From Numida meleagris (Eukaryota > Chordata > Aves > Galliformes > Numididae), in NCBI RefSeq assembly GCF_002078875.1, contig NC_034438.1:18443497-18507496 (forward strand): a DNA stretch of 64,000 nucleotides. The letters run 5' to 3'. Below are positions 1-13,399 of the stretch, piece after piece (position 1 is the first letter of the stretch; every line of letters begins with the position of its first letter). Below the pieces are notes generated by a model that saw only the letters and a list, made by a program, of their open reading frames with translations, made no database searches and was not told the DNA's origin. The position numbers were made by a program, and so were the translations under genes.

Positions 1-2865
1 AACTCATCACTGCATAAGTTACTGTAGTCGAAGCTTAGATAATATAAACAAAAACACAGGTACTACAGCTACAGGGGAAGTCTGCATTTATCTGGGGCTT
101 TCAAATGCTTTCTGTACTGTCAACCACGATGAAACAGTCCTCTAGATACACAATATTACTTAAAGAAAAACAAACCTAATCTTTTCCTCACATTTAAACA
201 AAGGTTTTCAAATCCGAATGGTTTTTTAGATGTCTTCATTTTTGCCATCCCATAGGAGAGAAATTCCAGGACTCATATTTTCAAGAAACTGGGGGCATGT
301 TGTGGGCTCTATTATAGGTACATCAAAACTGCAAGCCTTGAGCTAAACCTTCATTACTTTTCCTTCCAGTTCTACACGTAACTATTTCTCTCTTTCTCAG
401 TAGAGTCACACTAGGAAAACCCAGTCAGAATTGACTGTGCTAACAAGAGATGTCCTGACAGCAGAATGTGAAATGTCCCAAGAGACAGAAGGAAACCGTA
501 AGAGGGTTGCAATACTGAAGCTCTCTTAAACTTACTGAAAGCACTGTCCCACACAGCAAGCAGGGAGGGCATGAGATCCCATCTCCTTTTTGAATACGAT
601 GGCAAAATCCTGAATGGACAGAAAGGAGGCTTTTAAATGAGGGAACTAATAAAAACGATATGTCCTCCAAGTGAAAGTCACCCAAGGAGAAGCAAAGGTG
701 TTTCTCAAGAGTGATAGCTATGTTGTAAAGTAGATGCGTTTCTTGTAGGGAAGAACTGGAAGGTGATCAGATGTCCTTCAGTGCTTTCCCCAGGCCAGCT
801 TCTACAGTAGGTGCAGGGCAGCAGCTCCTGCTGAGAGGCACAGTCCTCTCAGTGGAGTTTGCAGGGCTGTGGGGGGTGTCAGGGGGATCTGCAGGAGCCA
901 GAAAATTCCCATATCGGAGAGAACTGAGTGAGCACCTGCAGCCTGAGCACCAGTTCTTAGACTGCGAGTGGGACAGCACAGGAGGGCTCACACACAAAAA
1001 CTACCTGGAAACTGCTGCTGCAGGCTTGTCTTTATCTGCTATTATTGCTATTGATCTTTACTGAATTCATACAAACCCTCATACTGATTTATCTCCCTAG
1101 TCTCTAGTGAAGCTATTTAAAATCATTTCTCACTACTGTGTGGCTGAGCTATCTTCCATGACCCCTGGCCTATTGACATCTTCATTTTCCCTGGTGTTCT
1201 TCTTGAGCATCTTGAGACTGCTCTCCCAAAAATGGAGTTTATTCACGTTTTATGTACATGGTGGAAGGCTTCATGGAAAATGATGAAACTGGAAGGGAGC
1301 AAAGGCTTTTACTGTGAAGAGGGAGGATGCTGTAGTCTCAGTATGCTACAGAAAGCTAAAGGAGGTTTGAAAAATATATTTGAACAATTCTTGGAGTGGT
1401 TCCATTTTCACAAAGGAGAATTCACTCCTGCATACATATTGATCAAATGTCTATGAAGCAATTATCTTCCATTTCAGTCTGATTTTACATACTCAACTGC
1501 TGAAGTTGACTTTTCTGACAGCAGAAATTATCTTGAGAACAGTACAGCAGAAGACAAAGCAAGGGTTTCAATATTGATCTGGTATATTCATAGCACAAAG
1601 CTTAAGCTGATAATGACAGCCCTTTCTCCACAAAATCATTTCCTGAGCGTTAAAGGAAGAGTGCATTTTTGAATAACAGTCAGCTTAAAACAGCAGTGAA
1701 CTGTGCTACCCAAGATGCTTCTGCATCTTATTTTCATCTACGGAGAAAGCACTTAAATTTGCTTTTATGCCCTCCAGGTTATTGCAGCCTCACATGCAGC
1801 AGCCATCTTACTCTGCAGATGTGGACAGATCTTGCTACCGATGCCCACACCAAGACAATCTGGCTAGGAGAGCATTTTGAAGTGTAAAGCTGTACTGCAT
1901 GTGCATGTTGAATTAAAATCTTATTGTAGAATCCTAAAGACTGCACTGCTGCCTGTTACAGCTTTATTAAATGCAAATGGTTTTTGCCTAGTCTTCTGTT
2001 TTCCTGCCTGGATACAGTGCCATAGCTTTCCACTGCCCTAATAATTTTATTACCCTTGAGTAATTTCCTGCTTTCATATTCTAATAAATCTTCTGAATTT
2101 GCTGTTGTTTGCTTTGCTGTTTTCATAGTGGAATATTGCCAGCATAGCTGAGATCATATGGGACACTCAGTCCTTTTCTACTTTATTGTCTCCTGTTGTA
2201 TCTACTCCTTTTTGTTTTCGTATTAACAAAATTTGCAGATTTTTTTAAGCAGGGTAGCTAGATCCTAGCCCCATCCAAATTTTTTGTTGAATGCAAAGTA
2301 AAGTTGAAAATTTTCCTGACTTCAGGAAGACCAACTTTTCACTTTCCATGTCTCTGTAATCATGCTTATTGGGATGCACATCAGCGTCAACAAAACACAA
2401 TATAATGAAAACACTTTCTAGATTTCATTTTCATTAACAAAGACATCGACATTGGCATTAGCATTGACAATAAAAATGAAATTTTACATGCTGCAAAATC
2501 TGTGGAGGGAAATTATGATGTAGGCTTATTGTTATTTAGTACAGTACTTGAATCATTAATTCTATGATGCAAGTTCACATCCAATTCCTATATTTTCTAT
2601 GCTTTTTCACTGTGTTAGAGGGATTGTCTTGTACTGGACTCATCTTTCTCCTAGACTTCAACTGGCCTGAAAACAAGATCTTGATTTAGACCTTGAAAAA
2701 AAGGATCTTTTCCTGGTAGTAGAAGTTATCAGGAAGTGAATGGCATTGTGAAGTAACTATTCCAATGCTGAAATATCTTTTTATTACAGATCATTAAAAT
2801 GATTATTAATTATAACTCAAGGAAACATAGCACTTCTTTCTTACGTGGTAAGATTTGTATACTCA

Positions 2866-2890
2866 TACACACACACACACAAAAAAAAAA
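2866..2890. repeat. CA microsatellite with A run
   Basis: A short (CA)n tract runs straight into ten A residues. Confidence 0.85.
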
Positions 2891-4417
2891 GCCAACAAAC
2901 AAAAAGAAAACCACTGACATACTCCACATGAGAATCTTTGAGGGGAAAATTCTCATAATCACAAGTGTTTTGATTTCCTTTTGAGCATTATTAAGGCAAT
3001 CATTCAGGACAGATTTTATTACCTTCATTTTTACTGTATTGCTTTTTGAACTTTTTTGTTTATCCTGAAAGATCTGTGGTACTTTCCTAGGTATATTTAA
3101 TTGAAAACTATTGATTTTTTTCATTGGTTGCTTTTCTTTTTGATCTTTTCTATTTTGTTTTTTTTTTCTTTATTTTAAAGCCATGTCCAACATCGTACAC
3201 GTATAAGAACTTGCTGCAGAGCTGAATACCTTCACAGTATTAAAAATCAAGTTTAAAATGTTCTTTGCTTTCTCATTTGCAGATATAGCTAAGGCACATC
3301 AAGGCGGAAATCACCAAGTCTTTACTAATTAGGTACCTGAGAAATACAAATGCTTGAAATATTGCTTATTTAATATTCAGGAATTAATTAGCATTTACAG
3401 CATTCCTTTTGATTAGCATTTTTAATTCTCCATTCATTAAACAACAAAAACAACAACAAAATCTGAGGAAGCTCAGAGAGAAGAAAGAAAGAATCTGAAA
3501 AGAATGTATACGTACCTTATTTTGTGGAGTATATGGTTTACTTCCGAGCCCTAACAACGAAGACTGCTGGGAATGTCTTTCAGTTTTGCTTAGTGTTTGG
3601 ACAGGGGGAAAAGAAGCAAAAGGTATGAAGAAAATGACGTGGACTCTTTTCTCTTAAATCAGTTGACTGATTATTTTGTTGTATTTTTCCAGTTGTTTTC
3701 TTGGTATTTAAAGGTGTAAATCAGGATATTAGGAGCTACAGATTATTTCTTTGAGCTTTGAATTTTTGAGAGATGAATGTATAATAAAGTAGAAAATATA
3801 TTTGTAAAGAGAGGTCCAAATTAAATGAGAGATAAGACTCTGAATAGTAAGATTTCATGCTCAAGAAGGATAGGTAAGACTGGTAAGAAGTATTTCATTT
3901 TATTTTTTTGAGGAAAGAAAACAGAGGTTTTATCAGGTAATCAGCATTACATGTACCCACTCAAGTCATTTTCCATTTTGGGAAATTCCCTGCACTGATG
4001 GCTGACAAGTAGCATACATTTTGTGCTAGCTCACTGTGACACAGAAGAACAGTTTTGCTCATCCTCCAGGCCAGGACCAGTTGAAAGCCAGAGCAAACTG
4101 TTGTCTTTAGAAACCACATGAACCCCTCTGTGCAGCCAAGTACAAGCCAGAGCTGAGCAGGCTTTCTGGAGCACCTATATCCTTGATGTTGTCAGCAGAA
4201 CTTAAGACCTCTACAGAACAGGGTTCAGGAATATGACCTTGTCAAGCTTTAAAAAAAATCCAGACATATTCTCAGCTAAAGTGTCATATTCACAGTAAAA
4301 ATATGTCACAACATATGCCTCCTTACATGTACAAAACCGAGCAGATGAAAAATGAAAATAAAACACACTGGAGCTTTTTTATTGCTTTGCGAAATGAATT
4401 CACTGCAGCTGCTAATT

Positions 4418-4440
4418 CATAGTATTTTTTAAATACTATG
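4418..4440. repeat. Perfect 10-bp hairpin
   Basis: CATAGTATTT and AAATACTATG are perfect complements separated by TTT. It lies in intron sequence with no associated gene, and no function is evident. Confidence 0.8.
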
Positions 4441-7400
4441 CATTTAAATAGAGTTGGGTTTCAGCTTTTAGGCTTCAGCAACAGTGGATAAACAGCCTAT
4501 TCAATGTTTTTCTGCATACATTTCAACCTTTTATTGTTGTTGATCTTTACTGAGCTGTGACTAAAAAGAAAAAAATTGCTAGGGAAGAATGGAGTCACTA
4601 GAATGAATTCACTAACTTACAAAACATTTGTAACTAGTAAAAATTGCTGCCTATGTCCTAGGAAGGAAGGTGTTAATCTTCAGCTAGACAAAATTAATTA
4701 GAATAATGGAAGGATATGAGAATGATGTCTGTAAATTATATTACTGATACTCATATGTCAATATAAGATATAACAGGAAAAGCAGACAATGAAATTCTAG
4801 GAGTGTTATGGAACTGCAAGGAGAGTATAGCCTGATTGTTGACAGTTGGTCAATATGAATGATTTTTGTGATGGATTTTATACCCTATTGTAGGAATATC
4901 TATAATTATCTAGTCTGAACACAGTATACACTGAAGAAGGACCTAGAAATAAATGTTCTGATAATCATTTTAAGCCTGATCTGGTCTGCCTGATACATGC
5001 CCAGCATTTTAAGGACAAAAAATAGATTCCTGCCTACAACCAGGCATCATATCCTGTCTGACCTGCGGTTGGCTACATCACTGGGATGGGCAAGTCCTAT
5101 TTCTGTGGCTAAACTAAGACAAAATACTTCAATCAGTCCAAGAATCTTCTCTTTGTTTAAATAGTTATTTTACCCAAATAAAAGCTCAGGAGAAAAGTCA
5201 GGGTGAAGAAAATACCTTGTTTTCTCTTGAAACTGTTAAGAGAAGAACTGAATTGACTTTCTAGTGAAGGAGACTGTATGGCTTGCAAAGGACTTCGGTT
5301 TGTTTTGTTACTAACTGTACTTTCATAATGGAAATAAAGAGAAGGAATTATGCAATCTTCCCAAACTCACGATTTCAGTGGTGGGAAACCTTTTTCTTAA
5401 ACACAGAGGGTAGCGTGTAGAGCACACGCAACTTGTAGGCAGCTGGATTTACATCCATTTTCTACTTGAGAGTCTTTGAGCTTATGTTGCTTACCATGTG
5501 TGCTTCTCAGTGGTGTGTCCTGTCATATTGTGGGATGTTCCACAGGTCATTTTCATACTCTCTGGAAAATGTGATGTGATTGCTAATAAGATGCATTCCA
5601 TATATAATTTTGAGTTAGGGGAATCAATGAATGAAACACATACCCTGGTGTCTTTGTAGCTCCAACTGTTCAAGTGACGAAAGAGATGAGTTTTCTTTGT
5701 TGATGAGTTATGAATTCAGTCTGAAAAAAGGCATTTATAATGAAAGCTGTTCAGCAGCCTGTCATGCCAATAAATATTTCAGGCTTATTTTAGGCATATT
5801 CATTTATACACTGCTTGTCGTACATTGCCTGTCATCACAAGGAGGATGTGCAAATATATTTGCCATATTACTTTAAATGCCACAAATAAGACTGTGGTTA
5901 GACATGTTCTCTGAAAAGTGTTCAGTGTCTGTTAACACCAGAATAGTAGTAGTGCTGAAGAACTACCTACTGAGAGGGAAGAGAATCTCATTCCAAATTT
6001 TTACCACTACTCCCTGAAAAGGTAAGTGGTCTTCCAACCAGAATCAAAAACTTAAGTAGTCTCACAACTCAAGCTCATTTCACTAGTAAGTATTGAATGC
6101 AAAGAGAAGTCTCTTGTCCACAACACAGTCAACATCTGTAGTAAGTTGAGGCTCAGAATTATTTACACTGCTGAAGATGGTCTGTCTTGCTAAAGTTGTC
6201 AGACTTGAAAGTCTCCATAAAAACAGGAGATTATAAAATATGCCAGGCATTGCTACCTGACATAATGTAAAACAAGGAAATAGAAAATAACCTTTGAAGA
6301 GCATTATATATTTTAAGGAATGGTATGTGAACCAGGTTCAGGATTCTAAGAAATATGAAACTTGAGTTCATTTAATTCAACTTCTTTTGATGTTCTGAAT
6401 GTTTTCAGACCTTTATCCAGGACCATGAAGGACAATCTTCCTTTTTTATTTTAAAAAACAAATGTAGCATCATAATCTCAAGAGGTGATATTTCAAATGC
6501 TGAATATTTATGGGAAATTTTAAGATAAGTGAAATCTTTTCAGTTGGAATGCTGCAAACATATAAACTTCTAATATATTTGCTTGCAAGAAACATTCCCT
6601 AGTGCAAGCAAATCCATCTGTTCTCCCCAGAAATTATTAATAAATGGTAGGCTTCGGAAGAAATGCTATATATTGTGACCTTAAGAGTGAATCACATTAT
6701 CAGTTAGGTATGACGATGTGAACTACTTATACATTAGAAATGCAACCCAATTTTAATTGTACAGTATTGTTTTTTACAATCCTCAATTATTTTCTTCTTT
6801 CACTAGATTCAGTTGAATTTCAGTTGATGAATTTTTGGCTTTCCTGTCTTTTTGCTCATTCCCCAACTTTGTCTTTCCACGGCACCAAAGAACAGAGACT
6901 AAATGTCCCCAAAATGTGTTAGATCAGACAATACTTGACAGTTGAACAAGACAACACTGATTGCTTCTAGGGTATGATGCTAGAATATATTGTACTACTT
7001 AGACATCCAGACTGACCAGGAGTATCCCTAAATTAGCAACACATGTCGCTGTACACCTGCTTCCTGCATTATCCCTACATTAATGATTCCTTCTGTTTTC
7101 ATTTTCCTGTACCTACCCTGAAGTTTAATAGGACATGATGAGAAAGGTAGATTGATTTAGACACAGTTGTCCCTCTGTTGCTAATGCAATGCATTAAAGA
7201 CCTTATCAGAACTGAGTGCCAATTTTAATAGGCTTAGTCCAAAAATGCTATGTAAAGTGTCAGTTCTTACAAAAATAAACAAACCTTTGGAGGTGAGGCT
7301 GTGGAAGAGAAAATAATGTTAAATATCTGGTGGTAATTTATCTCAGGCTTGTAAATTCTGTAATAGGACAGGGGGTGGCTTATTTCCATAAACAACGGCT

Positions 7401-8456
7401 TACCTATATTTTGTAAGTAGCTATTGTGATGAAGATAACATCTAGGCCAAAACATTTTTGTGTTCACAAGTACTTTAAATGCATTCAATACAAATTCTTG
7501 TTAAGATTTTTTTTTATCACATATTTTTAGATTATTGGTATTTCTGCAGTATTGTTCTCAAATATCTGTCTCACTTTATAAGCTTATAAATGAGAGGGAA
7601 ACACAGTAATGCCTTTAAGCAGTACACAAACCTTTTTTATAAACTTTGCAAAAAGTTGCACCTTGAATCCATACAATGCAGTTAGAAATAGGTCAACAGT
7701 GAGCATCTTGTTTGAAGAAAAAATTCAAACCTGTTTCCAAGGTAACCAATCCCATCCTTTGTAAATCTCTGCCATGCTTCCACCTGTTTTGTGAAGCTGA
7801 ATGCTTTCTTCATTTCCTGAGATATAGTTTGAACTTTAACACATACATGTACACACACACCACATGCTGCTTTCTCTCCCCTGTAACAAAGGAGACAACA
7901 AAAGTAAATAGGAGGTGGTTAATATTTAAACTGTTAATGCAGGTGTCTCTGTAGTGCATTTTTAGAAGTATTGTAAGTGGTGCCAAGGAGCACTTGAACA
8001 AATTGCTCTTACAGGAAAGACAGATTAATTTTGGATGGATTCCTGGGTATCTGGACTTCAGGCCACCATAGTTTCCTTTGTTCTCTGCTCTCTGTACAGG
8101 CTGAGAAGAGTACTGTATTTTATGGAAAGTAATAAGGATATGTCAATAGAGGGAAACGATATTTGATAATACTATTTAATTGCCATCTTCTCTGTTACAT
8201 TAAGTGGTTGCACTGCACATCTGATAGTAGCAGGTAAAGGCAGAACAATTATTTTTAAAAGTTATCTTTGGGTGTTCCACACACTTCCACACACACTAAA
8301 ATATTTACTGCAAATTGTTCATAATGCCTCTTTTTCTTGAAGAGATTTTTTCCGTTTAGACAGTAAGTCTTTAGAAGGGTTGGATCACAAAATGTATAGC
8401 AGGAGAGTACAGAAAATCACAGAGTGGAGAGAGGCAATGAAAAAAGCCTTGAAAAA

Positions 8457-8490
8457 AATATATTCTTTTTTGTGAAAAAAAGAATATATT
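8457..8490. repeat. Perfect 15-bp hairpin
   Basis: AATATATTCTTTTTT (8457-8471) is exactly complementary to AAAAAAGAATATATT (8476-8490), with a 4-base GTGA loop. Immediately downstream, TATTCTTTTATGTGAAAAAAA partly repeats the loop side, so the locus also holds an imperfect tandem duplication. Confidence 0.85.
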
Positions 8491-9039
8491 ATTCTTTTAT
8501 GTGAAAAAAAAGCTTGGACATGATGCATCATTAAGAACTCTCTAAGTGTTGCTAATATTTTATAGAAAGCATGTCCAATTAATTTTGCTTTTGATTTATT
8601 CAAATATTGACTAGAAACATAATTTACAATTTCCTAAATAGCTCTCAGAGCAAAATAAAACAAAGCAATTGCTGCAGGATAGAAACCATTCCTGTTCCGT
8701 TGCAATAGGTGATTAATCAAATATATAGGTTACAAAATAGGAGGCATTACTTCCAGTGGAGCCTGTGTAGTCATCTACTAATCATGCAAGTCAATATTTT
8801 TAACAAAAAGTATGTCTAATTACCTTCTTTAAGTCTTTTTTAAGCCGTTCAAACTTTGTTTACCTTTTGAAAAATTAATCTGCTATCTGAAAAGTGGTGA
8901 ACTGTGTCAATCAAATAAATCATCTTGATAAAAGATACTACATCTGATAGACATTGTCTCATATCTAAGAAACAGGTAATTTATCAAATATATTTTTGTC
9001 AAGGTCTTTCAACTATATATTTGTGACTACAGCATTTTT

Positions 9040-9089
9040 CAAATGCTTTCAATTTAATTTAATTCAAATGCCTTCAATTTAATTTGAAG
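9040..9089. repeat. Two-copy 25-bp tandem repeat
   Basis: CAAATGCTTTCAATTTAATT plus five bases is repeated directly as CAAATGCCTTCAATTTAATT plus five bases. Only a few positions differ. Confidence 0.85.
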
Positions 9090-10281
9090 AACCAAGACCA
9101 TCTTTAAGTTATGTTTGCGATGGCATTATAGGAAGTATTCTATTGTCAGAAAATGAAAGCTACTTCAGTGCTTGTAAGCTTCAATGCTTATGATTGCTGT
9201 GGATAATTCTAGCAAAGGGAACTTTCAGCAGCATTTCCATCTGTACCAGAAGATCTGCAGAGCCTTGGCACATGGTGCACAGTTCACGGAGAAGCAGTGA
9301 AAGGAATTCATGTTTCTTTTATGAAAGCCATGAGTGAGCATTTTTCTTCATGTCTTTTCTGGAAAATGTTCTATAATGATAGGCATAAAACACATCAGAG
9401 ATCATTTCTGCCTAAGTTATCAGGAAATCAAAAGGCATCCTTTATCCATGGTTATATTTAGTCTTGAAGCATTTGTTTTACAGTATTTCTTGATTAAAGA
9501 TTTTGATATAATAGTATCTTGTGTAGGTCTTTTTTAATGGTATTTAATATTTTGGTCACAAAAAAAAAAAAGCTATCAATTGTGTTATTTAAAAACATCT
9601 ATTTACCTAGATTATAGAGAAGCTGTTGAACATGTACTTCAATTTTAGTAAATTCTTACTGTGGGGGAGTTTAGGAACTTGTCAATAAACGTTTGTCTTG
9701 TTAATTGCCCTGGGCATTGCTGTATTTCTCTGCCTTAGATCTCTCTATTTCCAGTCCAAACTTAATTTTTTCTCTCTCTTTGTATCTAGAATCTTCAACT
9801 TGTGAAAAGCCTGTTTATTTTCCATATATATTGCATATTAATCAATTTTCACTTGTCTTGCCCTTCAGTTCTGTGTAAATATAGATGATTAAAATAGAAC
9901 CAATTTATCCTAACTTTAAATTAGCTATCAGTCTAAGCCAGTCATCATGTGTCTATTTATAATAATAGAATAGAAATAGGAACCTGCAAGAGGATATTCA
10001 TCTACGAAATTTTTGCAGTAATTATAAAGTGGAATGAACTGATTTCTGCAAGGTCCTCTGTCTTTGTCTTAACTATAGAATGAGTCAAAGCAACTGACTT
10101 AGGCAGTTGAAACTGCTAAATCCTAACCTTGCTGTATTTTGTTACGGAATTATAATTGCTTATAGTTTCATGAGGAAGTTGTGAAGTAACGTTGTGGATA
10201 TTCAGGATCAAAATGTCAAGACACAGCATTTAACCAGCTAGGAAATGTTTTCCTTTGCATACTGTTTATAGATAAAGACAG

Positions 10282-10452
10282 CATGGGTGGACAGCCGAGA
10301 TTGGACGGGGCCATGGGCAGCCTGGTCTGGTATTAGATATGGAGGTTGGTGGCCCTGCCTGTGGCAGGGGGGCTGGAGCTTAATGATCCTTGACGTCCCT
10401 TCCAACCCAAGCCATTCCATGATTCTATGATTCTATGATTCTAAGATTCTAT
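10282..10452 (+). mobile_element. CR1 LINE 3' end fragment
   Basis: The sequence shows the typical CR1 3' terminal region: GGGCAGCCTGGTCTGG, then CCCTGCCTGTGGCAGG, then CCCTTCCAACCCAAGCCATTC. It finishes with the octamer-type tail ATTCTATG repeated at 10414-10452. The copy is severely 5' truncated, as is usual for CR1, and carries no coding capacity. It is in the same orientation as RAB3C. Confidence 0.92.
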
Positions 10453-10623
10453 CACTTAAAGGCACAGGGATGTTTCATCTACTTTACTGCATCATTCCGT
10501 GCTTGAAGACTCTTATCTCAAATACCTTGGTTTCATCTTGTGTTGGAATTATGTTACAGGGGTACATTGACTGTTGAGGGGATTCTGAGACTTTTCATGT
10601 TTTCAAAAATCAAAGAAACATAA

Positions 10624-10747
10624 GAATCATCATAAAATCATAGAATTTCACAGGTTGGAAAGGACATTCAGGATCATCAAGTCCAACTGCAACCAACCAT
10701 ACTGCTCTAACAACCCACTGCTAAATCATGTCCCCGAGCACAACAAA
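10624..10747 (-). mobile_element. CR1 LINE 3' end fragment, antisense
   Basis: The copy begins with the reverse-complement octamer tail (ATCATAGAAT), then GGTTGGAAAGGACATTCAGGA and AAGTCCAACTGCAACC. This is the reverse complement of a CR1 3' end. It is only about 120 bases long and abuts a second antisense CR1 end. The boundary between the two is approximate. Confidence 0.88.
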
Positions 10748-10915
10748 TGGTATATAATGGCTTGGGTTGGAATGGACCTTAAAGACCACCCAGTTCCAAC
10801 CCTCTACTGTGGGCAGGGTTGCTACTTACTAGATCAGGCTGCCCAGGATCTCATCCAACCTGGTCTTGAACAACTCTAGTAATGGGAGACCCGCCGCTTC
10901 CCTGGGCAGCCTGAT
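10748..10915 (-). mobile_element. Second CR1 3' end fragment, antisense
   Basis: GGCTTGGGTTGGAATGGACC, then CAGTTCCAACCCT and ATCAGGCTGCCCAGGATC, repeat the same CR1 3' region already seen in the preceding fragment. This is therefore a separate copy in the same orientation. It lacks a clear octamer tail, which suggests insertion into or joining with the neighbouring copy. Confidence 0.88.
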
Positions 10916-11744
10916 GATGCTCTAGTGCATACAAAGGAATTTTCTCTGAAATAGTGTGCACATAGCACATCTGCAAAGTACAAAGAGATACACTGATGCA
11001 TGCCCAGGTGGCTCTAATAAGAAGAGCAGCAAACTGACTAAACATTTAAAATGATATTCAGAAACATAGATAAGCCAGGCTCTTCAGCTACATCAAGAAA
11101 AAGCAGCATGAAAGCAAAGTGCTCCCTGCCAATGGGGTCTGTGGGAAACCCAGAATAGAACCTATTTAAAATCCCTGTGCTTGACATTCTCCATGAGATG
11201 TTCACAATTTTTCATGGGCTCTGCAACTTCTATCACTCAACTTTTAAGCATGGTGAAGTAATTGATTTTTATAAGCCAGCAGTGAACAATTTGCCATAGT
11301 TACAGTGTTATATAATTTGCTGCTGTAGTCTCAAACTAGAGCTAAGGAATCACTGGACTAGCTTTTTCCTTAAAAAATACCGTTTATCTATCATAAACTA
11401 AAAATCACTAGAGAAGAGGTCCTGTAACTCCCATGAATTCCTGTTTCATTTATTGTATATCTCTCTAGCTTGAAAGTTTACAATATTAGCAAAAAGCTTA
11501 CTTCATTGGAAATTATGCAAATTTGCAACTAAGTGCATTCTTGATCTGTCTCCAGTTGAGGATGATCATTTTTTCCCTTCCTCTTTGTTTTATAAGCAGC
11601 AGAACATTGATACTATGTTTCTTCTTCTGCCACCATTTATCTTTCTGAATTAAAATTGTAATCTTTTAATATTTGTTCACAAATCCTACTTCCTAAACCT
11701 CTGATAAGTCTTGTTTCTATCTTCTAAAGCCTTCTCTCTGATTA

Positions 11745-12014
11745 CCAGCAGTGGGACCCAAAGGAATGGCATGAATATGTGTCAGGAGGGTCAGGTGGGT
11801 CTTAGGAAAAAGTTCTTCACATGGGAGTGCTGGGGCCCTGGAACAGACTCCCCAGGGCAGTGGTCACAGCCCCAAGCTGCCAGAGTCCAACACTGGACAA
11901 CACTCTCAGACATAGGGTTGGAATTTGGGTTGTCCTGTGTGGAGCAAGGAGTTGGACTTGATAATCCTTGTGGGTACCTTCCAACTTAATATTCTGTGAT
12001 TCTCTTATTCTTGA
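11745..12014 (+). mobile_element. CR1 LINE 3' fragment of a different subfamily
   Basis: The sequence matches the + strand of a CR1 3' region: GGAAAAAGTTCTTCAC, then CCCTGGAACAGACTCCCCAG, GGAGTTGGACTTGATAATCC and CCTTCCAACTTAATATTCTG. The wording around the Gly- and Thr-rich hinge differs from the copies at 10.6 kb, which suggests another CR1 subfamily. The 3' tail (ATTCTGTGATTCT) is a degenerate octamer repeat. Confidence 0.85.
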
Positions 12015-12199
12015 TTTGTCTGTCCATTTCTCGGAATGTAGCGCACAAAATAGTGCAAAGGTCCTGCAAATGCTGAATAGAATGAATAATGCCAATTCTT
12101 TTTTACACTTTTTATCTCTGACTTGAATCAGATTTATCTTGTCAGTGCATTACCCCCACTGAGGGGTCATTGTAGCCTCAGACTCAACTAGTCTATTTT

Positions 12200-12810
12200 T
12201 TTCAAGGCTTATATTTATGTATTTGCTCTCTTCTTCCAGAAGGTAGCATTTTGCACTTGTCTATACTAAATTTCATCTTGTTGATTCCAGATTGCTTTAT
12301 CAGTCTATCAAGACCATTTAGAATTCTGATTCTATTCTCTGAAGTGCTTACAAGTACTTCCCTCCAGCTGGTGTCTTCAGATTTGCTCAGCATCTTCCAA
12401 GTCATTAATACAGCATCAGAAAGAAATATGCTGACAGACCACATTCATTGTGCCTGTCTAGTTTGACAGGGAATCATTCATAACTTATCTGAGTGTAGAT
12501 TTTAATTTGGCTCTGTTTCTCTTCCACATATTTCCTTTGCTGCTGTATAGAAAATTTTTCCTTTGTGTTAACCTTTCATTTGTTTTCTCAACTGTACCTA
12601 CCAGATTAGTTAGCCTATCAATGAAGTCAACTAGATTGCCATTCTTTTCACTGGTATCACATTGCCAGTGAGACATTTACTGTGTATATGTCTTATGAAC
12701 TTGTTATACCTAAGGAGCCAGGGGACTAACTGACTTGGTTTAAAATATTTACAGTCATAAAGTGCACTCACTAGTGTATAATTCCCCAGCATCTGCTTGT
12801 TATGCTTTTT
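12200..12810 (-). pseudogene. Old CR1/L3-like ORF2 (reverse transcriptase) remnant
   Basis: On the - strand, decayed reading frames keep the order of CR1/L3 ORF2. GNYTLVS lies near 12785, NLVDFIDRLTNLV near 12630, and LDRLIKQSGINKMKFSIDKC at about 12260-12325. These correspond to the GNYRPVS, NLVSFYD-VT and LDRL-(x)-MKFN-KC segments of that family. The frames are broken by stops and the sequence is far more AT-rich than the younger CR1 copies here, which indicates an old insertion. The boundaries are approximate. Confidence 0.65.
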
Positions 12811-13381
12811 GTTTGGTTTGGTTTCTATCATTTTGTTTTTAAACAGTTCTAAACTTTCCCATCTTTAACTTCTTTGGACCTACATGTCATTAAGAGTTTA
12901 CAGATTATTTCAACAGTTTCCTGAATTGTTTATGGCAAATTTTATCACTCTGTGGTGACTTTTAATATGTCTAAATTTTCTGAACATTCATTAACATCTT
13001 TCTTGCTATTTTGACATGCACTTTTCTCCTGTTGTTTAACTTTCATTATGCATGAAAATTCTGAAGACTGAATAAGGTATCAAATACAGGATATTGAACA
13101 CTTGGAATTTCTCAAGCTATCGTGATTCCACTCAGTCAGCAGGTCTGTATTTCCACTATTTCCCCTGTTGCTTCCAACACATGTACAACTTTTTTAGTCC
13201 TGTTGTTTTTATATATCTCCCATACCTTCATGAGACATAATTCTTACTACTTGCAAGAATAAAATTCATACCAAGCCTGGATTCAGGTTGGTACTCATAG
13301 CTTTGTTTCAAGCAAAAGTACCTTTCTGTTTATCACTTAAAGACATGAAATATAGATGGACTAAAGAGGCAAGATTTTAAG

Positions 13382-13399
13382 CTTTTTTTTTTTTTTTTC
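13382..13399. repeat. Poly(T) run
   Basis: This is a homopolymer T tract just upstream of the diverged CR1. It is probably microsatellite slippage. Confidence 0.8.

Larger units (their letters stand above)
1..10281. other. Unique intronic DNA, no gene seen
   Basis: AT-rich sequence without recognisable mobile elements. A GC-richer patch at about 770-1000 carries short open frames on both strands but shows no family similarity that I can see. Two hairpins, a CA repeat and a 25-bp tandem repeat are listed separately. Confidence 0.6.

Noticed and set aside
440..685. Short overlapping open frames near the left edge on the - strand
   Set aside because: They have chance length and no recognisable domain; overlapping frames of similar size argue against coding.
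3870..3890. AAGACTG followed by GTAAGA, resembling the expected end of Rab3 exon 3
   Set aside because: Only the last seven bases fit. Upstream codons do not encode the expected switch II to Trp segment, and in-frame stops are present.
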